Positions 33,736 to 45,545 of a stretch of DNA of 64,000 bases are shown here, in pieces. The DNA is from Arsenophonus sp046530735 (GTDB taxonomy: Bacteria; Pseudomonadota; Gammaproteobacteria; Enterobacterales; Enterobacteriaceae), in NCBI GenBank assembly GCA_046530735.1, contig JBHEQV010000006.1:1-64000 (forward strand), in the 5' to 3' direction. The notes beneath the pieces were generated by a model, which searched no databases, was not told the origin of the DNA, and was given only the letters and a program-made list of their open reading frames with translations. The position numbers and the translations under genes are program-made. How positions within the stretch are numbered: the stretch's first letter is position 1; each line of letters starts with the position of its first letter.

Positions 33736-34490
33736 GTTTTTAAATGCTTTATGGTTCGGATTTTAGCTCCATCCAAGCCAATAGAATAACTTTTTATCGA
33801 TGATCGATTTAAGAAAACGGATAACATACTCTACATTAAACTCTTTAAAATCTCATCGCTAATATGACCCTGCTAATTTCGAATGATTAAGACAACGATT
33901 TGTTCTTTTCTTTTATTCCTCCTCTTCCATGTTTTTTAATTTTCTTATGTTAAGATATAAGACTTCCTTTTAAAAATTCATGGAAATTCTTCCGTTGATT
34001 TAAAATATTACTTAGTGCATTTTATGTTTCCTATTACTGCTAAAGCAAGGAAGCAGTTACGCCATCTAAATATTATTTTCAAATGAATGTGTATTTGTTT
34101 TCCTGACTCACGTAAAGTTAAACTATTCAATATACATTACAGATAACTAAATCATTTTTTTTTATTATTGTGATCTTATTTCACTAAAAAATGTCCAGTA
34201 AGATTATTAAATGTTTCCTGTAATCATGGATTTTACAACAATATTGCTGTAACCCTAAATTAATGTCACCAGCGAATAAAATGTTCAGTGTGATAATATG
34301 AGTAGGATAAAGTGATATGAATTGTTTCAATACATTAATCAATATTATCTAACAGATTGTTGCTGAGTTAACTAATGAGATGCAGCTTTATGTTAGCATG
34401 AAGTGAAGAAAAAGTGTCTTATAGCTGTATGACTATTTGCTTTTTCATGGCAACCGCTGTAGTAAAACCTTTTATACAGTACATGAGATT
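33735..34490 (-). mobile_element. IS1595-family element, reverse, degenerate
   Basis: This reverse copy aligns with 60540-61475 over most of its length, including the 5' region 'tgctgagttaactaatgag..gcagctttatgtt'. It lies between the middle and the 5' head of the same IS481 element, so it appears to be a second insertion into it. Confidence 0.65.
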
Positions 34491-34494
34491 TCTT

Positions 34495-34775
34495 AGCAAT
34501 AACCTTTGCTAGCATATCCGATCATCAACATCATCTTAATTTCCCCATTTAGGCACAGTAAGTTCGGATATTCATAACGCTTAGCTAAAGTAGCTGCAGG
34601 TTTTGCTGTCCTTAAGAGGAGCTCCAATTTTAAGTATTGCAGTTACCTGACAATAGAGCTTCATCATAATATTTTGTTCTCATTTTATATCATTCAGTAG
34701 CTATATTGCTATGAATATGGCTGTGCGCAACTAGGATCTATATAATGATCTGAGACAAAATAATTTGGAACAGCA
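34495..34775 (-). mobile_element. IS481 5' head, reverse
   Basis: In reverse complement this reads 'tcagatcattatatagatcctagttgc', the shared left end of IS481 copies (compare 53815 and 52455), followed by the stretch for AAT.AKRYE..ELTV. It closes the nest that splits kdpA. Confidence 0.65.
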
Positions 34776-34824
34776 TTGACATTTTTTACCGAAGAATGAT
34801 AAAGTACTATTTTAAATCTTAAAG

Positions 34825-35165
34825 TTCATAGTTTAGTGAAGTTCTCTATACGTTTTCTTAACTGTGAATAATAATAACAGCACTTTTGCAGGATTAAATA
34901 GCAATACTTATTCTATAAAGTTACGCTGAATATTATAATGTTTGTTAGTCGTTTTGCCTTAATCAACCAGAAATAGCTATTGCTGATATTATAGTAGTGA
35001 AAAACGCCAGACTAAAAGATTTACCACATTACCCACTTATTGTTTATTTTTTATTGGCTTTTAAACCTAACTATTTTTATTATTAGTGCACTCACTTTTT
35101 AAGTCTACGCCCTAGCGTACTTGGGATAATTGCTGAATATTTATAACTTTGGTATTTCGCGCAAA
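34825..35165 (+). pseudogene. kdpA: kdpA relic, C-terminal part
   Basis: Just beyond the IS nest, the frame KFSEVLYTFS matches FSEVLYAVSSAANNNGSAF of KdpA. It is followed by decayed segments and a terminal LRPSVLGIIAEYL, matching PALALGPVAEYL at the protein's end. This confirms that one kdpA gene was split by the IS481/IS91/IS1595 nest at 31285-34775. Confidence 0.8.
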
Positions 35166-35274
35166 TTAAGATAATATAAATAAATAAAATATTAGCCTAT
35201 TGTTTGATAGTGTAAATTCACAAAAGATAGTTATTAGTAAATTTGGTGCATGCCAATCAAATGCCAGATTTGAT

Positions 35275-36615
35275 GCTTAATAAATCTATTTTCATCTTTA
35301 AATTTAGTGTTGTTTATCACCAGGAGTCAGCAAGTCAAATCCCTGAGGCCGGTTGCTGCTTTTTTTGAGTAGATGGGGGTAAATTAAATTTCATTGAAAG
35401 GATTGATTTCTTTGAACTGTATCGCTTAATGCATCGACTTCATACCTTCAGTGTCGCAAAAGTAGATTGAAATCGGCTTTGTCGTTTTCATGATGCCCAG
35501 TGCGTTAACGGGAAGGGATAGAATGCCAGCAACTTTTTTGATTTTTTCTAGCTTTTCATAGCCGAAGAGGATGTTTTGCTAAAAACCTTAGCAAAAAAGC
35601 ATCAAAGGCTTTATTAGCGACATCATAGATCTCTCCTAACCCAAACCTCACACTTTACTCTTAACTTTTAGTTACATGCTTTTAGGAAGTAAAAGCATCA
35701 CATGAGCTATTTTGTGTACTCAAAAGTGTTGGTACTACATGTCAGATAATATCTTTTCCATTGCACTAAAAAACTAATAGCACCCGTCTCCTTCCATAGC
35801 AATCTTGGGAGATACGATTAAACTACCTACTTGTAGAGTATTAAGTTAGATACAGTTCTCTTCAACTTTCGATAATCATTTTCGATAAGAATTACTTTTT
35901 TAAATCTATGCTCAGTGAGACTAATAATGAGCAGTAGACAAAGATAATCAGCATTCCTGAGAAAAAAGTTATGGCATCAGCCAAGAAAAACGTAACACAT
36001 ATCATTTAAATCACGTATGGCACCTATCATTACTTCTGTTCTTCAAATCATCGCTGTTCAATATGCTGATGATACCTCAGAAGATACCTGTGATTTTTAT
36101 CGAGAACTGCCATATAGTTTAGTAAAATCACAGGTGGATTTACCTCGTAAGTACAAATCCATGATAACAACTCTTTGCAACTTTTCACACTTCAAATAAG
36201 GTGCAGCAAAAAGTTTTAGAAGCATATTCAATTTCCGCTACGATCCCTATTTTAACCTTAGGCACTTCAGTCTCAACATCCCAAATACCAGTCTGCATGA
36301 TTTGCTGTAGCAAAAACCGTTATGGTTGACGGGCAACCGCCCACGTCGACAAGGTAACGTTGAACATGTTATCCCAGAATGATTTCGAGTTTAAGTCTAT
36401 CTCAACAGGAATACTTATCAGCTGCCTGAGAGCATTACAGATGAATTCATGTAAGGGATTGCAGGTAATATTTGATTTCGCGAATACCTGTAAGGTAAGC
36501 TTTTCATAGCATATCATCTCTCTGTTGTTGAAATCATCTACGAAAGTAATCAGTAGGAGATACTCTAGCATCTTCAAAGTCCAATGCACCAGAAATAAGT
36601 ATAACTCTCTACCAA
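35275..36615 (-). mobile_element. IS256-family element, reverse, degenerate
   Basis: This copy lies between the kdpA tail and the kdpB fragment. Its 3' tip is near 35280-35340 and its 5' end near 36605. The ORFs at 36017-36199 and 36320-36589 are debris of its transposase frame. Confidence 0.75.
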
Positions 36616-36739
36616 GAATTATTTGATGCTATCAAAAATATGCTCAGAAAATTTCGTAACGCAATCCAGTTGTAGTTATGTTTATCGTTTATATCAGTAA
36701 TATAATAATATTATTAAGTTGGCTTTATAAATTGTTCAC

Positions 36740-37075
36740 GCCATTAGTTAACAACAATCTCCTATTTATCGGCATAAATACTGTTTTATTATAGTTTACT
36801 GTTCTATTTGATAATTTTGCAAAATTCTGGCTGAAAGGCGCAATAAAGTGTAGAGGATACCTATTTAAAGGTATTAAAATAAAATATTACTATTCGTTTA
36901 GTTAGTGCAAATTATCAAGCAGAAAAGAAAAAGTTAACTCTTATCAAATAAAAAAAATATCGTACTAGTTGAGGTGGATAAAGTTATTCCTTACCGATGT
37001 GACAAGGTCATTGAAGGTATAGCTTAGTTGATGAGAGTGCTATTACTGTGAATCAGGTCTAGTTATTTAGGTGTT
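36740..37075 (+). pseudogene. kdpB: kdpB fragment, K+-ATPase catalytic subunit
   Basis: Two neighbouring pieces of the P-type ATPase subunit survive: ITVLFDNFAKFWLKGAIK-like codons near 36795 (E. coli ITVLFANFAEALAEGRSK), then NIVLVEVDKVIPY...VIEGIA near 36955 ([27 protein letters not shown]). The phosphorylation-domain DKTGT and everything after it, as well as kdpC and kdpD, are gone; the IS481 copy follows directly. Confidence 0.8.
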
Positions 37076-37149
37076 TAGTCCAGGAGCATTATTAGCTCCT
37101 GGTCATATAGGCTTATTGATAGCAAGATAGTTACTTATGGATATAGTTA

Positions 37150-38130
37150 ATAGAAAATATCATAATAATGAGTCTTCATTATTAGGCAACTTCAACACCT
37201 AAAATCAGTGCTACTATTTAAGATAATAAAGAGCCTGCGTTTACTTTGGCTAAACGTTATGGCACCTCCGAACTTACTGTTACTAAAGAGCAAAAACGAG
37301 ATGATGATAATAGCCATATTCCTCATTGGTTGCCAATAATTCTATTTCCAGATCAAGAAGCCATAGTCGTTTTTTGCGAAAACTATTTTCCTCTCGTCGA
37401 TCTGTTAGAAGTCGTATACAAATTCCTGAACCTCGTTTCATTTGCATCTGACCTGAATTGATGTTTACGCAGGTAAATACGGAGTGGAAATTTGCATAAA
37501 ATCAGAGCCAGAAAACGTCTCGGGGAAAGATGAAGCCTAAAGTGTTTAAAAGTTATAATCCTGGTTATCTGAATGATAGATATAAAATATTTTCCGAAAA
37601 TCCTAAAACAAAAGTTCACGACCTTACCTTTTCATAGGTATAGATCGTGCAACTGAATGGGTTTTTATGCGTACTTACAATGGCAAATTCAACGCTTATT
37701 ACGTGATGTTAACCAAACATTTTCTCCCATGGCTATCTATTAGGCACTTACAGGCAATAACAAAGAATTCATAGACCGCCGTTTGTTTTTTTTTAAAACG
37801 TTCAGCTATCGAAAAACAGGAATTCAACCGTTTATCCACAGAACTTAGTATATAACGACGACTTAGTCCATCTATGCATTTTCAAATGCATGGTATGCTC
37901 AAGTGATTTAATAGGGAAAGGGGATATATGAGCTGCAAATCCATCATTTCAATTTTGCTCAATAGATTCAGATCAAGTTTCATCGATATGTTTAGCTGTA
38001 TAATCAAGAATTATTAAAATCAGTATTAAAAGGTAATAAAACTTTATTGTAGCCTATAAAAGATAGGTTTAAAGTTAAACCTGAATTATTTAAAAAACTA
38101 TATTATCTTCCGGAATATGTGATACTTACT
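37150..38130 (+). mobile_element. IS481-family element, most readable copy
   Basis: This nearly complete copy defines the family. An open stretch at 37246-37461 reads LAKRYGTSELTVTK.QKRDD...IPHWLP...PDQEAIVV. Later pieces give IDRATEWVFMR.Y and LTGNNKEFIDR..F near 37755, and the C-terminus SLQSMKDRFKVKPELFKKLYYLPEY near 38055. These match IS481-family integrase-core transposases. Stops and shifts inactivate it. It fills the gap between the kdpB and kdpE remnants. Confidence 0.8.
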
Positions 38131-38159
38131 ATAGAAGAGGAAATAGAAAGAAATCATTT

Positions 38160-38690
38160 AATAGATTATCAATCATTGAAGATAAAAAAAAGATAAGACA
38201 AGTTATAAAACTAGTTAGAAGGTGAAAATTTTTGCGTATATAAAGCAGAAATCTATCTATCAGAGAGGGATTATCGAATCAGCAAGTACCAAACTAAATC
38301 TATTGATTATCAATCTTTGGTTACTTTGATGGTGACGTATTAATTTAATCTATGATTATATCAATGAAGTAATAATCAAATATTAGTATTATCGGGCACA
38401 GGAAAATGAACAGATAAAATCATGGCACTTTACGCGGTACTGATGATTATTTAACTAAACCATTTTGCATTAGTAAATTATTTGGCAGAGTGAGAATTGC
38501 CCTATTGCACTAGTCACATAAAAACAAACTAAATCCGATATTTCAGTTTGCTGATACTAGCATTGATTTGATTAATCGGGAAGTAACTAAAAAATAGCAA
38601 CAACTCCATCTTACTTTAATTAAGTTTCGTTACTCACTGAATTTATTTTAATAGCTGAAAAGTGTTAACTTAACGTCATTTACTACAATA
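38160..38690 (+). pseudogene. kdpE: kdpE relic, response regulator
   Basis: KdpE is the OmpR-type regulator of the kdp operon. Broken frames give LSIIEDKKKIRQVIKLV (E. coli VLIVEDEQAIRRFLRTAL). They continue with VLSGTGK.TDKIMALYAGTDDYLTKPFCISKLFGRVRIAL (VLSARSEESDKIAALDAGADDYLSKPFGIGELQARLRVAL) and INREVTKK..QLHLTLIKFR (start of the DNA-binding domain). It ends before the recognition helix. Its position just before pgm matches the E. coli region. Confidence 0.88.
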
Positions 38691-38929
38691 AATATAGGAT
38701 TTTAACTATATTAAATATAATCATTATTTATGTATTTATATAGGATATTTAAGGAAAAAGTTAGAATACGATCCAACTCAGTCAGTACATCTACTGACTG
38801 ATGTAGTAATTAGCTATCATTTTATGAATTGATGATAACTAACTTTACTATTATTAAGATAACGTATTTGATTATTAGATTATCATTGTACTTATTAATA
38901 TTTAACCTAATAAATTTATTAGGTGACCT
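38691..38929. other. Spacer before pgm 3' end
   Basis: This is gene-free AT-rich DNA. The inverted pair 'cagtcagtacat' and 'ctactgactgatgtag' near 38782-38808 forms a small hairpin that could stop transcription coming out of pgm on the minus strand. Confidence 0.4.
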
Positions 38930-40585
38930 TTATAGAATAATAAAGGTTGAATCTGTAATAACTTGATTAACTAGCTGGATAGCTTCCTTCTGAATCAAAT
39001 TAAGATGCTCCTTACCACAAAAACTTTCACAGTAAATTTTATAAGCTTCTTCAGTGCCTGAAGGTCGCACTGTGAACCAACCATAATTCGTTATTACTTT
39101 TAAACCACCAATAGCTGCGCCATTACCTGGTGCTTTAGTTAAGCAAGCAATAATCGGATCACCGGCCAGCATCTCTGTAGATATCATTTTAGTAGACAAT
39201 TTAGTTAAACGTTGTTTTTCTTTATGGCTAACTTTAGCTTGGATGCGGCTATAGCAAGATTCACCAAAACGGTGAACAAGATCATGATAATGTTGCTGTG
39301 GGTTTTTACCTGTCACCGCTGTTATTTCAGCAGCTAACAAACATAGAATGATACCATCTTTATCGGTCGTCCATGGTGTTCCATCAAATCGTAAGAAAGC
39401 AGCACCAGCGCTCTCTTCACCAGCAAAACCATACTTACCTTGATATAAACCATTAACAAACCATTTGAAACCAACGGGTACTTCAACTAATTCTCGCTCT
39501 AAATCAGCAACTACATGATCAATCATAGAACTACAAACTAATGTTTTGCCAACTGCAAGATCTTTTCTCCATTGTGGTCGATGGCGAAATAGATAATTGA
39601 TAGCAACAGCAAGATAATGATTTGGATTCATCAATCCCGATGGCGTTATAATTCCATGGCGATCATAATCAGGGTCATTAACAAAAGCTAAATCAAATTT
39701 ATTGCGAAAATTTAATAAGTCTTTCATTGCCCAACGCGAAGAACAATCCATCCGGATCACACCATCGTGATCTAAAGGCATAAAGCTAAATGTTGGATCT
39801 ATTTGTTCATTTAGTAACTCTAAATCAAGTTGATAATATTCAGAAATACGTTTCCAATAATTTATTCCAGCTCCCCCTAATGGGTGAACACCTATTTTTA
39901 ATTCAGCTTTTTTAATCGCAGCCATATCAATAACATCACCTAAAGTAACCACATAAGGATCAATAAGATCTTGTTGTTGATAGAGAGGATTTTTAATAGC
40001 TATTTGATAATTGATGCGTCGGATAGCTGATAATTGATCAGCAATAAATTGATTTGCTAGGTGTTCAATTTTAACTGTAAGTGCTTCATCAGCCGGCCCC
40101 CCATTGGGTTGATTATATTTGATGCCACCATCTTCAGGAGGATTATGTGAAGGTGTGATTACAATACCATCTATTTTTTCTTCATGCTGACGATTATAAT
40201 CTAATATAGCATGAGATATAGCAGGTGTTGGTGTAAAACCATCGTCTTGTTGCGCGATAACTTTAATTCCATTAGCGATCAACACTTCAATAACTGTCAT
40301 AAAAGCAGGTGAGGATAAAGCATGAGTATCTTTTCCTACCAAGCAAGGGCCGGTAATGCCGTATAATTGACGGATTTCTATGATAGCTTGTGTAATCGCT
40401 AAAATATGTTGTTCATTAAAACTATTACGACAAGCACTACCACGATGACCTGATGTGCCAAATTTAACGCTATGATTAGAATTTTTTACTTGTGGCTGTA
40501 GTGAATAATATTGTGCAGTTAACTGTTCAACATTTATTAAATCACTTTGTTGGGCAGATTGCCCTGCACGTTTATGCAATGCCAC
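38930..40585 (-). CDS. pgm: Phosphoglucomutase
   Basis: Pgm interconverts glucose 1-phosphate and glucose 6-phosphate, linking glycogen and nucleotide-sugar synthesis to glycolysis. The 551-residue frame (E. coli 546) is intact. Key parts are the KFGTSGHRG N-terminal loop near 42, the active-site phosphoserine loop TPSHNPPEDGGIKYN near 146, the metal-binding DPDYDRHG near 305, the sugar-binding GEESAG near 390, and the phosphate-binding RPSGTE loop near 515. A GGAGAG nine to ten bases before the ATG supports the start. It lies directly downstream of the seqA relic, the same order as E. coli seqA-pgm. Confidence 0.97.
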   Translation of the reverse strand: MALHKRAGQSAQQSDLINVEQLTAQYYSLQPQVKNSNHSVKFGTSGHRGSACRNSFNEQHILAITQAIIEIRQLYGITGPCLVGKDTHALSSPAFMTVIEVLIANGIKVIAQQDDGFTPTPAISHAILDYNRQHEEKIDGIVITPSHNPPEDGGIKYNQPNGGPADEALTVKIEHLANQFIADQLSAIRRINYQIAIKNPLYQQQDLIDPYVVTLGDVIDMAAIKKAELKIGVHPLGGAGINYWKRISEYYQLDLELLNEQIDPTFSFMPLDHDGVIRMDCSSRWAMKDLLNFRNKFDLAFVNDPDYDRHGIITPSGLMNPNHYLAVAINYLFRHRPQWRKDLAVGKTLVCSSMIDHVVADLERELVEVPVGFKWFVNGLYQGKYGFAGEESAGAAFLRFDGTPWTTDKDGIILCLLAAEITAVTGKNPQQHYHDLVHRFGESCYSRIQAKVSHKEKQRLTKLSTKMISTEMLAGDPIIACLTKAPGNGAAIGGLKVITNYGWFTVRPSGTEEAYKIYCESFCGKEHLNLIQKEAIQLVNQVITDSTFIIL

Positions 40586-40669
40586 TTATTTCTCTCCACA
40601 GGAATAGCGGTATACTTATCAATAATAACTAAGTGACCAATAATGTTTATTTAAATTATAACATATATT

Positions 40670-41210
40670 TTCTTAACCAATTCAACGGGAAACTTTATAT
40701 CTAATATAATTAGATCAATCATATTACGTTTACGATTTCTATTGGCGTTGTTATTGATGTTGGTGTTTGTAGTTATCTGATAAGATGTATTTGACATCAG
40801 ACGAGGTTTTATCTGTTTACAATTAGCCAATTAGATCTATTTTTCATTAGAAAAATAAATACCCGTTCTTTCTATTGATTGCTTCTGTTGCTGCCATAAA
40901 AACTTGTTTATTTAAATTGAATAGAGTAGGTAAAATAAGTATAAAGTGATTAAAAGCTTTGCTTTTATCTACATAATTATTGTAAATCAATAAATTATAC
41001 ATCTTTCTTACTGTAGCATAGTAAGAAACTAATTCATTTTCCCATCTATCCCATTATTATTACCTACGGTGTGACCGAGAGTAGGTAGAGTATGCAATTG
41101 ATTAACTTTAAAACCTAATAGATTTCGTGATATAATCAATGCATTTTCACTTATATGCTGAGTATGACTAGCATATTTAGTGGTAAAGTTTTTCTTCAAT
41201 TTTAATCCTT
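40670..41210 (-). pseudogene. seqA: seqA relic, negative regulator of replication initiation
   Basis: SeqA binds hemimethylated GATC sites and delays re-initiation. On the minus strand the N-terminal region reads KYASHTQHISENALIISRNLLGF (E. coli YIASHTKHIGESASDILRRMLKF). The C-terminal domain reads NHFILILPTLFNLNKQVFMAATEAI (NRFMLLLSTLYSLDAQAFAEATESL), and the end still shows TNTNINNN. Shifts and stops separate the parts. It sits just upstream of intact pgm, with which it forms an operon in relatives, so pgm must now use its own or a residual promoter. Confidence 0.85.
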
Positions 41211-41284
41211 TTTTATGTTATTTCAATCTTTTTTAATTAAAATTATCTACGAATTATAAGATATAAAGAGTAATCAACAAATCT

Positions 41285-42640
41285 TTGTGTATGGTGGTAA
41301 TATTACGCTCTACTCTGATGCTTCGTAAATCTGCTTTCCATTCTTAGTTAGACGCTCTTTACCGTTATAGTCCAGTAGGTTTAACTCCTCGGGATCTGGT
41401 CTCAGATTTTCTAAGCAGAAGGAAGTAGCTAAATAGGATTGAAAGGGTTATTTCTTCGAACTACACTTCTTCATGCATAGGATTCATGGTCTCATTTTCG
41501 AAAATGCTGACTCAATAGGATTCGTCATTCTTATTGATACCTAGTGTGGTGATAAAAAGTCGTAGAATACTAGTAGTTTTCTCTATCTTCTTCAGCTTCT
41601 TTATAGTTGAAAGGGCATACTTTCATTAAAAATGTTGCCAATAAAATATTAAAAGTTTTATCAGTACTAATCGTAGCTCTCTGCTAGCCAGATTTTCTGT
41701 AGCTTAGCTTTAACTTTTAGTTACATGCCTTTAGGAAGTAAAAGGCCAGCATATTAGCATCTTGTGTACCTAACAGGTTGGTACGGTTTCATGCAGAAAT
41801 ATCTTTACTCATTGTATTCCAAAAACCAAGGAGACCGCGCACCCATCCCAAGCTCTGAAAGATACAGTTAAGTTTTGCGCTCGCGCGGTCATCCAGAAAT
41901 TCGGCCTACGATTTTGGCTATCGATAAGCATATTCGACCGAAACGAGCTCCTTATGTTCATGCTCAATGCCGTTGATAATGAGAAAGTAGGACAAAGACG
42001 AACATCTTGCTTGATAGCATAGTGTATATGCCAATCAGCTAAGAAATAAACATAACGGTATCGCTTAAATTACGCAGGCATCGTCATTGCTATTTTAGTC
42101 TCCTGATAACTACTTGTTAGAGATACCATATACTTTCATCGAGAAGAGCCAACAGAGCTTCATGAAAATCACTAGTGGATATGCTTCACAAGTACAGCTA
42201 AAATAGCAACTATTCGATAGTTTGCACGTTTCAGATAAAGTGGTGCAAGGAGTTTTAAAAGTATATTCCGTTGCCACTGCGATCTCCTTTAATCTTAAGC
42301 ACTTTAATCTTAATATCGCCAAAAACAATCTATATAATTCACTATAGCAAATAACCATTACGGATGACGGCATCTGATATTCTTTGATTAAAGGCTGACG
42401 TCCAAGCAATATTATCATAAAATGGATTCGAGCTCCCTCTTAACAGCAGAGCTATCAGCTCCATGACAGTATTACGAATAAATTTTATACAATGGAATCT
42501 CACAACTAACATCTGATATCACAGATCCTGTTGGTAGACTTTTCATAGCATATCATCTCTCTGTTATTGAAATATTTGATCAAATAATAAGCATGATATC
42601 CTATCCATCTCCGAAATCGGATATATCAGAAATAAGTATA
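41285..42640 (-). mobile_element. IS256-family element, reverse, degenerate
   Basis: This near full-length reverse copy has its 3' tip near 41310 ('ctctgatgcttcgtaaatctgc') and its 5' end near 42635. The ORFs at 42110-42418 and 42564-42752 are by-products. Confidence 0.75.
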
Positions 42641-42644
42641 ATTC

Positions 42645-42905
42645 TCGATATTCCAAACGAATAATATGATTGAGTGATTTAATGGGCGAACAGAAGATTG
42701 TTTTCAAAACCATCATTTCAATTCTGATTAAGAATTTGATATCACACTGCATGATATGTTTAGCTGTACAATCAAGAATTATCCAATCAGTATTGGAGAG
42801 TAAAATTTTTTTCTAGTTTATAAAAGATTGGTTTAAAGTTAAATCTGAATTATTTAAAAAACCATACTATCTTCTTGGTATGTATCAACTAAGCTTTAAT
42901 GATCA
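42645..42905 (+). mobile_element. IS481 3' tail, forward
   Basis: This is the terminal part of an IS481 transposase. It starts right at the IS256 5' end and includes the stretch for the ...RLV.S.I.PEL.KKPYY C-terminus (compare 38050-38120). The IS256 copy probably landed in this IS481 copy and the left part was lost. Confidence 0.6.
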
Positions 42906-44189
42906 AATAAACATCTGAGATAAAGATTTTATCTTTTCAAGAAAAAACTTAAAAAGAGCAGGTCAATATATTTTAATCGAAAAACATCATGAATGAAATA
43001 ATAAAATAGTTAGAGATCCACCTATCGATGCTAGAACAAGAATATATAAAATTTGATGAATGAGAATAGTTAGAAATTATGCGCTCACAAAGTTACTTGT
43101 CTATTTAACGGTTAACCATTTATACATTTAGAAGTAGTATAACAATTGGCACAAAATTTGATAGTCATTCTGTCTGATAACGATAGATAAACTATCGAAG
43201 TTAAGATATTAAAGTAAGGATATTGGGTTTTATTCGCCATTGGTAAATGCGTATCTGTTAAAGTTGATGTTTTTATATACGTTATGGTAGTGCCACCCAA
43301 AAGGGAAGTATTTATTAATCTTCCATGATTCTGAAAAGATGAGCGATTAGGACTTATCTTTCTCGCATAGATTAGTTTAAAATAAAATAATCTAATAATT
43401 GACGATCAATTAATTGATATCATCATAAAAGCATGTCTATTATAGTGGAAATTAAAACTCATAAATGATATGCAATAAATTATTTATTAAGTTAAATTTG
43501 CGAGTATTTCTCTCCTCTTAATCAATGTAGAGAGAGGTAAACGATGGAAATTTCCACCGTAGTAATAGTTATCAACACCACTAATCAAATCTTAGATGTA
43601 GTAATTTAGAAAGGTAAATAACTCACTAAATCCATCACAATAGAACAATTAATTAATCCCTTAGGATTAGAATCTGAACATCTTACGATTTGTAATTATA
43701 AAAGTGCGCGAATTATATGCAATTAATAAAGAGAAATAACCTTTCTTATAACTATTTAACTGGAATATCTTTTATTATCGCATTAATTGAAATAGAAGGA
43801 ATATTGTAGATATATAGCAATATAACGCAATAAATTATTAAAGAAATAAATTTGTGTTCAGATAATATATTAATTTTTCTTATCATTTTAATCTAAATAG
43901 CTCAATCAAATTTAAGCTATTACTTGTGCCTAAAATTAACTGTAAAAAAATTGAGTTTGGATTAAATTTATTTTTCCTTTGCGAGATTCCCCTTCGTTAA
44001 AGTAAGCAACCAAGAGATATTTTTGTCCTCGCACACATTGTGCAAACATTTTCTCTTATTCACCAAATTCTTTCTATTATATCATTGATAAAATCTTGGT
44101 AGGAGGGCACGTAACTAAAAATAGTTTATATATTTTAATATTTGTCATCATCTTATGAGTTATCATTATTTCTGATGTATAGAGTTTTG
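42906..44189. other. Unassigned gene-poor stretch
   Basis: No family could be recognised over about 1.3 kb. A small hairpin, 'ctctcctcttaat' with 'gtagagagagg', lies near 43509-43537 and is followed by ATGGAAATTTCC. A plus-strand piece near 43640-43720 reads TIEQLINPLGLESEHLTICNYKSARI and looks like a protein remnant of unknown kind. A minus-strand 62-codon ORF at 43112-43300 matches nothing I know. This is probably decayed host coding DNA. Confidence 0.35.
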
Positions 44190-45545
44190 AGATGGTGGTG
44201 TGTATCTTGCTGATTGATTTTTTGAATAATGTCAACAATATAGAGATGATATGCCATGAAAAATTTATCATATAAATATCCGCAAAACTAAATATTATCT
44301 GTGATCCATTATATAAATTCATCCGTAATGGCGTGCCAGGTAGCTGACAGGCACTGCCGTTGGTTGAGCTCGAAGTCATCTTCTGTTAATCTGTTCAGCG
44401 CCTTGCTTTATCTACGGATCTCATCAGTCATCCGTAACGGTTATTTGCTATAGTGAATTATATAGATTGTTTTTGGCGATATTGAGATTAAACTGCTTAA
44501 GGTTAAAGGGAATCGCAGTGATAACGGAATACATTTTTAAAACTCTTTGAACCACCTTATCTGAAATGTGCAAAAAATGTCGAATAGCTACTCTTATGAT
44601 TGCACCTGCGAGGTATTTATGCACTGGTGATTTTATGAAGCTCTGTAAGCGCTTTTTGGTGAAAAGCGTATGATATTTTACAAGTGTTTATAAGCAGACT
44701 GAAACAGCAATGTCTTGAAATTCACAGGGAATGTGGGCATGTTTGCGTGATTTAGCGATACACGCTATGTTTATTTCTTGGTCGATGGCATATTACACTA
44801 TGCTATCAAACAAGATGATCACGGTTGTCTACTGCTTATTATTAACATCACTGCATATGAACGTAAGGATTTCATTGCATTCGAAGATCCTTATCGAGAG
44901 TTAGAAATAAACTGTGGTTAGTTCTTAAATGCCCTGCGAGCACGTACTTAACTATATCTCCTAGGTTCGTTTCTACGAAAGACTAGACTCTGCCATTGAT
45001 TTTTAGAATACAATGTCAAAGACATTTCTGGAGATGTAATACCAACGCCATTAACTACACAAAATATCTTATGTCCTAGCTTCACTCTCTAAAGGCATGC
45101 AACCGAAAATTAATGTGAGCTTAAGGAGTTATAGCTAGCAGAGAGTCAGCGATGCGCTAATAAAGCTTAATATTTTGTTACTAAAATTTTATCTAAGTAC
45201 TATTCTGCAGCGATGAAAAAGCTGGAGAAAGATTTAAAAGAATGACTCCATTCTATGGCTTCCTATCATCCTGCTGTGGTGTCAATAAAAACGACAAATC
45301 CAATTTAAATATTGGATTTTGCGACAGCAAGACTATGAAGTCAACGGGTGAGAAGCATTGTGACTTGAGAAAGCAATCATTTCAATGTTATTTAAGCTGC
45401 TCTTATCTCCTCAGAAAGCTGGAAACAGCTTAGGGAGTTTTTTATCTTCTTAATCATGTGCTGGTAAACAACGTGCTATTTAAGAATAGAGAATGGGTTA
45501 ACGAAGCATCAGAGTGAAACATAGCCTGATCATACATACCACCAC
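44190..45545 (+). mobile_element. IS256-family element, forward, degenerate
   Basis: This near full-length copy runs from 'tgctgattgattttttgaataatgtcaac' near 44210 to the 'gaagcatcagagtgaaac' tip near 45505. The segment equivalent to KV.RDRSGNGI lies near 44500. The ORF at 45242-45433 is debris. Confidence 0.75.

Noticed and set aside
43112..43300. Minus-strand 62-codon ORF as a gene
   Set aside because: It has no ribosome site, no family match and lies in eroded DNA; at this base composition an ORF of this size is expected by chance.
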